Assembly: GCF_048381675.1 (NCBI RefSeq)
Contig: NZ_JBLWIS010000002.1
Coordinates: 186,001-250,000 of the forward strand
Reading direction: 5' to 3'
Origin: Advenella sp048381675
Lineage (GTDB): Bacteria > Pseudomonadota > Gammaproteobacteria > Burkholderiales > Burkholderiaceae_B
Length of the DNA: 64,000 nt
This document shows positions 17,311-25,112 of the stretch, piece by piece. The position numbers and the translations under genes are program-made. How positions within the stretch are numbered: position 1 is the stretch's first letter; each line of letters opens with the position of its first letter. Under the pieces are notes generated by a model. It saw only the letters and a program-made list of their open reading frames with translations, was not told where the DNA came from and did not search any database.

Positions 17311-18189
17311 TTGAAGTTTTGGTTAAGTATTGGGGCAGCGGGTGTTTGTTTGTTTCTGTGCGTGTTTTTGCTGCTTCGGCCTGGCATGCATGGCGCAACC
17401 TTGCCTTCCGGGGCCACTCATCCATGGCTGTTAAGGCTGTTCTGGCCCTGGATTGATCTTGTCGGGCGGTTTGTGCAACCATTTTTACCCTGGAAGTACC
17501 GGCTTAAGATGGACAGGGAATTACGCTATGCGGGTCTGGACCGTAAACTGAATTGTCTGAATATGAGTGCATTGCAGCTGCTGGCTGGACTGACCGGAGC
17601 TTTTTTGCTCGTGCTGGCCGGCCATGGTTTATTGTCCTGGTCTTTGGGTCTTTCTTTGACCGTAGCGGTGGTGCCGGCCCTGTTTTGCTCCTGGTTACCA
17701 CGGCACTGGGTGCGTTTGCAGGGCAAGCATAGGCAGCGCCAGATATTAAAGGCCTTTCCTTTCATGCTCGATATGACGACTCTGTGCGTGGAGTCCGGGC
17801 TAAACCTGCAAGGGGCGCTGATCCAGACTGCCCGCTTAAGCCCGGAAGGCCCATTGCGCCAGGCACTGGCACATTCGCTTAATGATATGCGTGCAGGCAT
17901 GCCAAGGCTGGATGCCTTGCGCGCCATGGCAGACCGGACCGGTGTGCAGGAGTTGAGGCAATGGATAACCGGCATGGCCCAGGCCGATGCCTTGGGAATG
18001 GGATTGGGTCCCATATTGCGGGCTCAAGCCGACCAGCGTCGCTCAGAGCGGTTTTTGCGAGCCGAGAAGCTGGCCATGGAAGCGCCCGTGAAAATGTTGC
18101 TGCCTTTGGTGTTATGTATTTTTCCTTGCACTTTTATTGTGATTGCTTTTCCGATAGGCATGAAGCTGCTTAACTCAGGGCTTTCCTGA
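17311..18189 (+). CDS. tadC: Flp pilus inner-membrane platform protein TadC
   Basis: A 292-residue T2SSF-family protein paralogous to TadB. It has N-terminal helices, the cytoplasmic segment FPFMLDMTTLCVESGLNLQG and ALRAMADRTGVQELRQWITG, LRAEKLAMEAPVKMLLPLVL, and a last helix. The start is TTG 17311, which has AGGAG six bases upstream; no ATG gives the conserved N-terminus. The stop overlaps the ATG of the DUF192 gene (TGATG). Confidence 0.9.
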   Translation: MKFWLSIGAAGVCLFLCVFLLLRPGMHGATLPSGATHPWLLRLFWPWIDLVGRFVQPFLPWKYRLKMDRELRYAGLDRKLNCLNMSALQLLAGLTGAFLLVLAGHGLLSWSLGLSLTVAVVPALFCSWLPRHWVRLQGKHRQRQILKAFPFMLDMTTLCVESGLNLQGALIQTARLSPEGPLRQALAHSLNDMRAGMPRLDALRAMADRTGVQELRQWITGMAQADALGMGLGPILRAQADQRRSERFLRAEKLAMEAPVKMLLPLVLCIFPCTFIVIAFPIGMKLLNSGLS

Positions 18190-18548
18190 TGCAACTGTAT
18201 AAAGCAAGCACATTTTGGCGGCGCCTTAAAGGCCTGCTTGGTAAAAAAGCCTGGCCTGCCAACCGGGTGTTGTTGATTAGGCCATGCAACAGCGTACATA
18301 CGTTTGGCATGCGGTTTTCCATTTGTGTGATTTTTCTTGACTACGATTACCGGGTTCTTAAAGTGGCGCCTTGCTTGAAACCATGGCGGTTTGCCATTTG
18401 TCACAATGCATATTGTGTACTGGAGCTGTCAAGCGGTGTTTTATCGGGTGGAGAAGCTGCCTGTTTTGAGCAGGCTTGTTGCATAGTTGAGAAAATTTTC
18501 CCAGGCAGTCGTCATGAAGATAAATGTGGATCTGCTACAACACCCTGA
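18189..18548 (+). CDS. DUF192 family protein
   Basis: A 119-residue protein with DUF192 hallmarks: FWRRLKGLLGKK, LLIRPCNSVHTFGMRFSICV and the hydrophobic LDYDYRVLKVAPCLKPWR, ending in a short cysteine-rich tail. The family is of unknown function and is often found near secretion genes or as a single lipoprotein. Here it lacks a signal peptide and overlaps the tadC stop by one base, so it belongs to the Tad operon. Its task there cannot be read from the sequence. Confidence 0.85.
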   Translation: MQLYKASTFWRRLKGLLGKKAWPANRVLLIRPCNSVHTFGMRFSICVIFLDYDYRVLKVAPCLKPWRFAICHNAYCVLELSSGVLSGGEAACFEQACCIVEKIFPGSRHEDKCGSATTP

Positions 18549-18807
18549 AGCGTGAGTGCGTGTGCTCTTAAGTCAGCGTTAGGTCTCATTGGCCAAAAAA
18601 TGCAAATATATTGTTTTATCTTAAAAATTACCCGGTGGTTTGTAACAAACTTTAATGGCTTTGTCGTAGAATAAATCGTTTGTATTCATTAGCCATGGTT
18701 TTATGCCGGGTAACAAGAAGCAAGTCACGTTCTGTTTGCTTTTTTGAGTCAGTGATATACGCCAGATTGGTTTTTTAATTTATAACTATTTAGCAGGGAC
18801 AAAAAAA
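18549..18807. promoter_or_regulatory. Intergenic region with palindrome before acyl-CoA dehydrogenase gene
   Basis: This 259-base gap between the Tad operon and the large acyl-CoA dehydrogenase gene is AT-rich and holds no gene I can support. GTTTG-TAA-CAAAC (18638-18650) is a perfect inverted repeat and a likely operator. No clear terminator for the Tad operon is visible. Confidence 0.4.
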
Positions 18808-20604
18808 ATGAGCTATAAAGCGCCAATTGAAGATATTTCCTTCAATCTGAAAGATATGGGATTACTGGACGATGTTTTGTCATTGCCTGGATTTGAAGAG
18901 GTTTCTGAAGATGTCGTAGAGGCGGTTTTAGAAGAAAATGCCCGTTTTGTAGAAGAAGTGGTGGCCCCGCTTAATGTGATTGGTGACCGTGAACATTCTG
19001 TATGGAACGATGGGCAGGTAAAAACCCCGCGGGGTTTCAAAGAGGCTTTTGAAATTTTTGCTGCGGGTGGCTGGCAAGGCTTGCAGCATGATGTCGAGCA
19101 TGGTGGACAGGGTTTTCCTAAAGTAGTGGCTGCCGCTACTTCTGAAAACCTGAATGCGGCCAACCTGTCTTTTTCTTTATGCCCACTGCTTACCGATGGT
19201 GCAATTGAAGCCATTACCCAGGCCGGTTCCCAGGCACAAAAAGAAATCTTTATTCCCCCCATGCTTGAAGGTCGCTGGACTGGCACCATGAACCTGACCG
19301 AGCCCCAGGCCGGTTCTGACTTGGCCTTGGTGAATGCCAAGGCGGTTCCGCAAGATGACGGTACCTATCGGATTTTTGGACAGAAAATTTTCATTACCTA
19401 CGGAGAGCACGATATGGCAGAAAATATCGTGCATCTGGTGTTAGCTCGAACACCCGGCTCACCGGCGGGCATCAAGGGCATTTCCCTGTTCATTGTGCCC
19501 AAGTTCCTGGTTAATGAAGATGGCAGCTTAGGTAAACGAAATGACGTCTGGTGTGCTTCAGTGGAAGAAAAACTGGGCATCAATGCCAGCCCAACTGCGG
19601 TATTGCTGTTTGGTTCGGGTAAGTCTGAAGTGGGTGATGGAGCCATTGGTTACCTGGTGGGGCAGGAAAACCAGGGGCTGCAATACATGTTTATCATGAT
19701 GAATTCTGCCCGTTATAACGTGGGTATCCAGGGTATTGCCGTTTCCGAGCGTGCCTTGCAGCATGCCCAGGAATATGCACGGGAACGGGTTCAAAGCAAT
19801 GCGCTTGAAGGCTCTGCTGGGCCGGTGCCAATCGTGAATCACCCTGATGTCCAGCGTATGCTGGCAACCATGCGTGGCCTTACGGAAGGTGCCCGTGCAG
19901 TGGCCATGTATGCGGCCCGGGCCAATGATTTGTCATTGAATCACCCTGATGAATCCATTCGGGCAAGTAATAAGGCGGTTTATGAGTACCTGGTGCCTAT
20001 CGTTAAAGGGTTTTCTACCGAAAACTCAATAGAGGTGGCGTCACTGGGCGTGCAGGTGCATGGTGGCATGGGGTTCATTGAAGAAACCGGTGCTGCCCAG
20101 TATTACCGCGATGCCCGCATTTTGTCCATCTATGAAGGTACAACGGCCATTCAGGCTAACGACTTTGTTGGTCGAAAAACATTGCGTGATGGCGGCTCCG
20201 TTGCCAAGGGGTTTGTCAAAGCAATGCTTGAAACTGTTGCTGAACTTGAGCAGCAGGTAGGCAACCAGCAACTGGCCTTTATTGCTGCTCAGCTGAAAAT
20301 GGCTGTCCTGGCTTATGAGGCCAGTATTGATTATGTGCTTGAAACTGCCAAAGCAGGCAATGTGCGTGCCGTTTTCATGGGTAGCGTGCCATTCTTGATG
20401 CTGTCCGGTTATGTGCATGCCGGTTGGCAATTGGCCCGTGCCGCCCTTAAATGTCAGGGTCGTAACGAAGCTTTTTACCAACAAAAACAGGGCACGGCCA
20501 TTTTTTATGCTGCGCATTTGCTGCCGCGTGTATCAGCCTTGTCGGCAGCCGTACTGGCCGGAGACCTGGCCCAGGAAAGTCTTGCTTATTTGAAAACGGT
20601 TTAA
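18808..20604 (+). CDS. Acyl-CoA dehydrogenase, long form with C-terminal extension
   Basis: A 598-residue flavoprotein of the enlarged acyl-CoA dehydrogenase group (FadE5/DmdC-like), about 200 residues longer than ordinary members. The N-terminal extension precedes the core with MNLTEPQAGSDLALVNAKA and IFITYGEHDMAENIVHLVLA; the catalytic glutamate is seen in ILSIYEGTTAIQANDFVGRK near residue 445; a C-terminal helical domain of about 130 residues follows. It oxidises a medium- or long-chain acyl-CoA and should hand electrons to ETF (genes at 36461-38141). It is a single-gene unit with AGCAGGGA upstream and a strong terminator downstream. The exact chain length is not known. Confidence 0.93.
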   Translation: MSYKAPIEDISFNLKDMGLLDDVLSLPGFEEVSEDVVEAVLEENARFVEEVVAPLNVIGDREHSVWNDGQVKTPRGFKEAFEIFAAGGWQGLQHDVEHGGQGFPKVVAAATSENLNAANLSFSLCPLLTDGAIEAITQAGSQAQKEIFIPPMLEGRWTGTMNLTEPQAGSDLALVNAKAVPQDDGTYRIFGQKIFITYGEHDMAENIVHLVLARTPGSPAGIKGISLFIVPKFLVNEDGSLGKRNDVWCASVEEKLGINASPTAVLLFGSGKSEVGDGAIGYLVGQENQGLQYMFIMMNSARYNVGIQGIAVSERALQHAQEYARERVQSNALEGSAGPVPIVNHPDVQRMLATMRGLTEGARAVAMYAARANDLSLNHPDESIRASNKAVYEYLVPIVKGFSTENSIEVASLGVQVHGGMGFIEETGAAQYYRDARILSIYEGTTAIQANDFVGRKTLRDGGSVAKGFVKAMLETVAELEQQVGNQQLAFIAAQLKMAVLAYEASIDYVLETAKAGNVRAVFMGSVPFLMLSGYVHAGWQLARAALKCQGRNEAFYQQKQGTAIFYAAHLLPRVSALSAAVLAGDLAQESLAYLKTV

Positions 20605-20658
20605 CTTTTTTGTTCTGCAGGCTGTTGATCAGCCAGAAAGATGAGGTTTGCCAGTGAT

Positions 20659-20695
20659 GAAACCGCTTGCTCTGCTAAGGGGCAGGCGGTTTTTT
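20659..20695 (+). terminator. Terminator after acyl-CoA dehydrogenase gene
   Basis: AAACCGCTTGC pairs with GCAGGCGGTTT around a short loop (one G-T pair), followed by a T run. It lies about 55 bases after the stop codon. Confidence 0.85.
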
Positions 20696-20749
20696 CATGT
20701 TTGCACAAAGATGCTTTTGTTGTGTTTGTGCCAAGGATAAAACAATCAC

Positions 20750-20779
20750 TTGCCAAAAGTACTGTATAAATATACAGTA
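20750..20779 (+). promoter_or_regulatory. LexA (SOS) box overlapping a promoter
   Basis: TACTGTATA-AA-TATACAGTA (20760-20779) has perfect nine-base arms and fits CTGT-N8-ACAG; it differs from the ideal E. coli SOS sequence only in the centre. It overlaps a plausible sigma-70 promoter with -35 TTGCCA (20750-20755) and -10 TACAGT (20773-20778) at 17-base spacing. LexA bound here would block transcription of the 77-residue protein gene at 20887. Confidence 0.85.
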
Positions 20780-20780
20780 T

Positions 20781-20862
20781 CAACTATCGCAGGCATAGTT
20801 GCGATATTCCAGGTTAGGGTCCTGGTACTTCTGCCGGGTGTGGCTAATACCATATCCGGCAG
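20781..20862 (+). promoter_or_regulatory. Structured 5' leader of the SOS-controlled gene
   Basis: The leader between the LexA box and the ribosome site can form two hairpins. CAACTAT (20781-20787) pairs with ATAGTTG (20795-20801). A longer stem of about 13 pairs runs from CTGCCGG at 20831 to CCGGCAG ending at 20862, with a six-base loop CTAATA. The second hairpin ends 12 bases before the AGGAGG site. It is not followed by a T run, so it is a leader structure and not a terminator. Confidence 0.6.
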
Positions 20863-20886
20863 TTCCGAACTTTCAGGAGGCTTTAA

Positions 20887-21120
20887 ATGCAAGCAGGTAA
20901 ACTTTCTTCATCGGGTTCAATCCAACGTCACATGGCCAATGACATTTCCTGGTCTCCCTATGATCAAACATATGCCATGTTGAACAATCCAAAACTTCCT
21001 TGCCATTCGCGTACAAACCATTTGTCTTTCGGCCGAATGTTTATGGATGTATGTGCTGCATTGATATGGGCAGTAACCATACCGCTGGTGCTGTTTATTG
21101 GTACCATGGCGGGTTATTAA
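20887..21120 (+). CDS. SOS-controlled small membrane protein, unknown
   Basis: A 77-residue protein with a perfect ribosome site (AGGAGG six bases before ATG 20887). The first 50 residues are polar, with several positive charges; residues about 51-75 (MFMDVCAALIWAVTIPLVLF onward) form one membrane helix ending in MAGY, so it looks like a C-terminally anchored protein. I recognise no family. The LexA box at 20760 makes it an SOS response gene. SOS-induced small membrane proteins known elsewhere block division (SidA of Caulobacter) or depolarise the membrane (TisB of E. coli); this one resembles neither in sequence. A division inhibitor, a toxin, or a damage-tolerance factor are all possible; I cannot choose among them. 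Confidence 0.75.
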   Translation: MQAGKLSSSGSIQRHMANDISWSPYDQTYAMLNNPKLPCHSRTNHLSFGRMFMDVCAALIWAVTIPLVLFIGTMAGY

Positions 21121-21579
21121 TCGGTTTGTTAAATAAAATACTGATTATTTTTACAGTATAAAGCCTAAGGCTTGTATTACGCAAACAAGGTTTTTATCTG
21201 CTCCAGGCAAAAAAAGCGGGTATTAGCAAGCAGGTATTAGCTCTTGTTCTTGGGTAAATAGTAAGTGAAAATATAACTGAAGAGGCCTGTTTAAAGGGGG
21301 CTTTGCTTTGGGGGTTTAAAATTAGTCTGCCAAACCCCACTGTCAGAAACGTTTTGCTTGTTGTTGCGCAAAGATCACTTATTCCTTGGGTTGAAACGGT
21401 TTTAAATGCCATAAATATAAGAAAACACTGGTATTTAACCATTTTAAGATATATAATTTTCTGCTTTATTGTATTCATCCTCTGGCGGCTTTGCGGGTAA
21501 AGGGTTACTTGCAAGTACGGCATAAAAACAAATGCTTTGTATCAGTTTTTAGTCGCGTATGATGATTTAAGGAGTTCTC
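21121..21579. promoter_or_regulatory. 459-base intergenic region with second LexA-like box
   Basis: No supported gene lies here. TACTG-ATTATTTTTA-CAGTA (21139-21158) has the CTG-N10-CAG form of a LexA site with one deviation from CTGT-N8-ACAG. On the minus strand a promoter with -35 TTGCGT (21184-21179) and -10 TATACT (21160-21155), 18 bases apart, overlaps it and would make RNA antisense to the 77-residue gene. A 65-codon frame from TTG 21303 with a hydrophobic end is open, but its start is weak. The rplS promoter must also lie here. The remaining sequence is AT-rich and unassigned. Confidence 0.5.
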
Positions 21580-21957
21580 ATGAACCTTATCGAACAACTC
21601 GAGAAAGAAGAGATTGATCGCCTGACTGGCGGTACACCTGTTGTTGAATTTGCACCTGGTGACACTGTTATTGTTAACGTAAACGTGGTTGAAGGTACAC
21701 GTAAACGTGTACAGGCTTACGAAGGTGTTGTTATTGCCAAGCGTAACCGCGGTCTGAACTCAGCTTTCACCGTACGTAAAATTTCTTCTGGCGAAGCCGT
21801 AGAGCGTACATTCCAGTTGTATTCTCCTACGATTGCTTCTATCGAAGTAAAACGTCGTGGTGATGTACGTCGTGCCAAACTGTACTACTTGCGCAACCGT
21901 TCTGGTAAAGCTGCTCGTATTAAAGAAAAACTGGTTCGTAAAACAGTAGCAGCATAA
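21580..21957 (+). CDS. rplS: 50S ribosomal protein L19
   Basis: A 125-residue ribosomal protein at the 30S-50S interface. It is recognised throughout: FAPGDTVIVNVNVVEGTRKR, VQAYEGVVIAKRNRGLNSAF, SGEAVERTFQLYSP and RAKLYYLRNRSGKAARIKEK. AAGGAG precedes the ATG. In most proteobacteria rplS ends the rpsP-rimM-trmD-rplS operon; here the three partners are not next to it, and the gene appears to have its own promoter in the preceding 459-base region. A strong terminator follows. Confidence 0.98.
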   Translation: MNLIEQLEKEEIDRLTGGTPVVEFAPGDTVIVNVNVVEGTRKRVQAYEGVVIAKRNRGLNSAFTVRKISSGEAVERTFQLYSPTIASIEVKRRGDVRRAKLYYLRNRSGKAARIKEKLVRKTVAA

Positions 21958-21993
21958 ATTTCATTCTTTTATGAAATTCAGTTGTTTCTGAAT

Positions 21994-22027
21994 AAAAAAG
22001 CACCTATATTTATAGGTGCTTTTTTTA
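21994..22027 (+). terminator. Terminator after rplS
   Basis: GCACCTATA (22000-22008) and TATAGGTGC (22011-22019) form a perfect stem with a two-base loop, preceded by A and followed by eight T. Confidence 0.95.
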
Positions 22028-22045
22028 TTTCCAAAGGACTTTTAT

Positions 22046-22765
22046 TTGTCGAAAGAAATTCTCAGGCCCAGAAAAAAAATAATACTGCCTTTCGATCCCG
22101 TCATTCAGCCTTGGTCCCCGGCTAGCGAGAACCTGTCACCTGTGCCGGGCTCCTTGCTGACACCTGATTTATTTCTCAAGGCATTTGATCATCGCTTTGT
22201 CTGGCAGGCTGAGTCCTTGTTGCACGACTGGAATGATGCGAAGTTCATCGAGAATCAAGCGTATATTGATGCAGCTGTCCTGTTACCACTGGTCTATGTT
22301 AACGGTGAAATCCATGTCATTTTAACCAGACGTTCTTCACGCCTCAAAAAACATGCCGGGCAAATCAGCTTTCCAGGAGGCCGGGTGGAAGAAAGTGATC
22401 CTTCTGCCCAAGAGGCTGCCTTGCGTGAAACCGAAGAAGAAATCGGTATTCCGGCCTCCAGCATTGAAGTGGTGGGCCAGTTGCCAGATCTTTTTACCGG
22501 TACGGGTTTTCTAATGAAGCCGTATGTAGGTTGGGTTGATGAGGGTTTTTCAATTCGTACAGACAGCAATGAGGTGGAAGAAGTGTTTTATGTTCCGCTG
22601 TCTTTTTTAATGGATCCACGTAACCACCGTTTACATAATGCGAAACTGCCTGATGGCACGGTACGCAATTATTTTTCAATGCCATGGAATTCCTATTTTA
22701 TCTGGGGCGCAACTGCATCGGTTATCAGGAACCTGTACCATCGCCTGCGTCAGGCGGCTATTTAA
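22046..22765 (+). CDS. NUDIX hydrolase, CoA pyrophosphatase type
   Basis: A 239-residue hydrolase cleaving CoA-like or other nucleoside diphosphate compounds. The NUDIX box is GGRVEESDPSAQEAALRE followed by TEEEIGI (about residues 112-137), preceded by the CoA-family segment LTRRSSRLKKHAGQISFPGG. I chose TTG 22046, which has AAAGGA seven bases upstream; an earlier in-frame start at 22016 lies inside the rplS terminator and is very unlikely. The gene follows rplS, as in related Burkholderiales. Confidence 0.9.
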   Translation: MSKEILRPRKKIILPFDPVIQPWSPASENLSPVPGSLLTPDLFLKAFDHRFVWQAESLLHDWNDAKFIENQAYIDAAVLLPLVYVNGEIHVILTRRSSRLKKHAGQISFPGGRVEESDPSAQEAALRETEEEIGIPASSIEVVGQLPDLFTGTGFLMKPYVGWVDEGFSIRTDSNEVEEVFYVPLSFLMDPRNHRLHNAKLPDGTVRNYFSMPWNSYFIWGATASVIRNLYHRLRQAAI

Positions 22766-22846
22766 GCCGGTATTCAGGCTATTTTGGCTTCGTTTAACAG
22801 TTGGGCGAGTTGATAGCGGCAGCCTGGCTTTACATGGCAAGTAGCA

Positions 22847-22870
22847 CATTATCGGGCTATTCCGATAATG
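22847..22870. terminator. Hairpin between convergent NUDIX and rsgA genes
   Basis: CATTATCGG (22847-22855) and CCGATAATG (22862-22870) form a perfect nine-base stem with loop GCTATT in the gap between two convergent genes. There is no T run, so termination on both strands is probable but not certain. Confidence 0.5.
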
Positions 22871-22902
22871 CACCTTAGCCGTTAAATATGCGTTCGATAA
22901 AA

Positions 22903-23790
22903 TCAGTAACGCGTTGCAGACTGGTTTTCAAGCAGGATTCGTTCATAAAGTTCATGGCGTTTTCTGCTGATCTTGCCTTCTTCAAGGGCGGCAAGCACGC
23001 CACATCCTGGTTCATGCAAATGGGTGCAATTATAAAAACGACATGACTCAATATGCTCCTTGAATTCGGGGAAGCCATTCGCAATCTCTGTTTGTGTCAA
23101 GTGGTATAGGCCAAATGCCTGAAAACCCGGTGAGTCAATGAGGCAACCCGTTTGGTCGGGCAAATGATACAGCCGCGTACTGGTCGTGGTGTGTTTGCCG
23201 GTTCCCAATGCTATTGAATGCTCTTGGGTATGAGCCCTGGCATGTGGAATAAGTACATTTAAAATGCTGGATTTGCCCATGCCGCTTTGCCCAAGCAGCA
23301 AGCTGGTTTTGTCTTTCAGTAATGGCAATAGATCCCGTTTTAATTGTTCGGGTTCATGAATGCTGCATGAAATGATGGGAACGCCCATTTCACGGTAAGT
23401 TTGAAGTGATTCCTGCGCACGGGCCAGGCCATTGGTCAGGTCGCATTTGTTCAGCAGGATAATCGGGCTGATGTTTGCACTCCAGGCACCGGTCAGGGCG
23501 CGTCCGGTAAGATCATCGGAAAAAACCGGTTCGGTGGCTACCACAATGAGTAACTGGTCTACATTCGCGGCAAACTGCTTGGAACGCATTTCGTCCGAGC
23601 GGTAGAGCAGGTTTTGCCGTTCCAGTGTTTCTTCAATGCTTCCTTCATCCTCTCCTTGAGGTTGAACGCGTACAAAATCACCCACACAAATACCGGTTTT
23701 TTTTCCCCGTGTGTAGCACTGCCGTATTTGTCCGTTTTCAAGCTCAACGTGGTAATGTCGTCCATGAGCGGAAATAACGCGTCCTTTCAT
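22903..23790 (-). CDS. rsgA: Ribosome small-subunit-dependent GTPase RsgA
   Basis: A 295-residue circularly permuted GTPase that helps late 30S maturation. An N-terminal OB domain (MKGRVISAHGRHYHVELENG) is followed by the permuted G motifs: G4 LLNKCDL near residue 112, G1 GQSGMGKSSILN near 167, G3 DSPGFQAFG near 216, and the C-terminal zinc site with CRFYNCTHLHEPGCGV. It lies five bases downstream of the M48 peptidase gene in the same direction, and the two are probably cotranscribed. Confidence 0.95.
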   Translation of the reverse strand: MKGRVISAHGRHYHVELENGQIRQCYTRGKKTGICVGDFVRVQPQGEDEGSIEETLERQNLLYRSDEMRSKQFAANVDQLLIVVATEPVFSDDLTGRALTGAWSANISPIILLNKCDLTNGLARAQESLQTYREMGVPIISCSIHEPEQLKRDLLPLLKDKTSLLLGQSGMGKSSILNVLIPHARAHTQEHSIALGTGKHTTTSTRLYHLPDQTGCLIDSPGFQAFGLYHLTQTEIANGFPEFKEHIESCRFYNCTHLHEPGCGVLAALEEGKISRKRHELYERILLENQSATRY

Positions 23791-23795
23791 CGTGG

Positions 23796-25061
23796 TTACA
23801 CCTTTGCGCCGGTTAATAAATGCCGAATGCGTACAGAAGCCGGCGGATGACTGTCATAAAAGGCCGAATGTACCGGGTCGGGTGTTAAGGTAGCGGCATT
23901 GTCGTCATAAAGTTTGACCAAGGCAGAAACAAGGGACTGGGCTTCGGCCTGTTGGCTGGCATACTGATCGGCTTGGAATTCGTCTTTGCGGGAAAACCAG
24001 CTGGACAATGGCGACAGCAGGAAGGTAAATACCGGCACAGCCATGAAAAACAGGAGTAGTGCCAATGCGTCATTGCTGCGTCCCATTGCAGGAATGACTC
24101 CCAGTCCTTCGTAAAACCAAATGGTGTTCTTGACATAACCCAGGATGGCAAAAAACACCAGGGCAATAAAGAAGCTGATCAGCATCCGCTTGATAATATG
24201 CTTGTGCTTGAAGTGACCCAGTTCATGAGCAAGTACCGCTTCAATTTCGGGGCCATTAAGCTTGTTGAGCAGCGTATCGAAAAACACGATGCGACGTGAT
24301 TTGCCAAAGCCGGTAAAGTAAGCGTTGCCATGAGCCGAGCGTTTTGAGCCATCCATCACAAACAGGCCGTTAAGGGTAAAACCGCAGCGGGCAGCCAGTT
24401 TGTTGATGCGTTCTGCCAGCTCTGGATTATCCAGCGGGGTGAATTTATTGAACATTGGCGCAATAAAGGTAGGAAATAAATACAGGATCAGTACATTGAA
24501 CCCGACCCAAAGTGCCCAGGCCCAAAGCCACCAGGCATTGCCCGCTTCGGCCATTAGCCATAAAATGGCGGCCATGAGCGGCAGGCCAAGCATCAGGCTG
24601 ATAATAATTCCCTTGATGGAATCGCTAATGAACAGTTTAAGGGTCATGCGATTGAAGCCGTATTTGGCTTCAAGCTTGAACTGGCGCCATAAACTGAAGG
24701 GCAGGTGGAGCAGGCCGGTAATAATGCTGACCGAAGCCAGTAGTACCAATTGGCGCCACATGTCTCCTGAAAATTGTTCTCGCAGGAAGAGGTCTAGCAA
24801 CTGCAAACCACCTAGCAAGGTGAAGCCGACCAGTACCATTGCGTCGCATATCCACTCTGTCATCCCCAGTTTCATGCGTTCAACCGTATAATCAGCTGCC
24901 CGCTGGTGGCTGTGCAGGCTGATTTTTTCAGAAAATTCTGCGGGAACAGCATTGCGGTGTTGGCTGACATAACGTACTTGTCGATTTGAAAGCCATAGCT
25001 TGACAATGGTTTCAATACCAAGAAACAGGATAAATAAGAGTGTAAACAGCGTAGTTGTCAT
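23796..25061 (-). CDS. M48 family CAAX-type integral membrane metallopeptidase
   Basis: A 421-residue membrane protein of the Ste24 type with about seven hydrophobic segments. The zinc site HELGHFKHKH is near residues 279-288, and the third ligand is in DEFQADQYA near 364. In eukaryotes the family processes prenylated proteins; in bacteria it is thought to degrade membrane proteins. The order rplS-NUDIX-rsgA-M48-orn is typical for Burkholderiales. The first ATG is divergent from orn with a 51-base gap holding both promoters. Confidence 0.92.
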   Translation of the reverse strand: MTTTLFTLLFILFLGIETIVKLWLSNRQVRYVSQHRNAVPAEFSEKISLHSHQRAADYTVERMKLGMTEWICDAMVLVGFTLLGGLQLLDLFLREQFSGDMWRQLVLLASVSIITGLLHLPFSLWRQFKLEAKYGFNRMTLKLFISDSIKGIIISLMLGLPLMAAILWLMAEAGNAWWLWAWALWVGFNVLILYLFPTFIAPMFNKFTPLDNPELAERINKLAARCGFTLNGLFVMDGSKRSAHGNAYFTGFGKSRRIVFFDTLLNKLNGPEIEAVLAHELGHFKHKHIIKRMLISFFIALVFFAILGYVKNTIWFYEGLGVIPAMGRSNDALALLLFFMAVPVFTFLLSPLSSWFSRKDEFQADQYASQQAEAQSLVSALVKLYDDNAATLTPDPVHSAFYDSHPPASVRIRHLLTGAKV

Positions 25062-25112
25062 ATGTTAATGATTGCTCTGTGCGAAAATAGCGAAACTCAG
25101 TATTAAGGATAA

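Noticed and set aside
20750..20983. A 77-codon frame overlapping the LexA box
   Set aside because: It contains the operator and promoter themselves, has no ribosome site, and conflicts with the much better frame at 20887.
21303..21500. A 65-codon frame with a hydrophobic C-terminus behind the second LexA-like box
   Set aside because: It begins with TTG, the GG-rich stretch before it is too close for a normal ribosome site, and no conserved feature is visible. It remains possible as a second SOS peptide but is not supported.
21194..21523. A 109-codon minus-strand frame upstream of rplS
   Set aside because: No ribosome site, no recognisable composition or motif; it probably arises by chance in AT-rich DNA.
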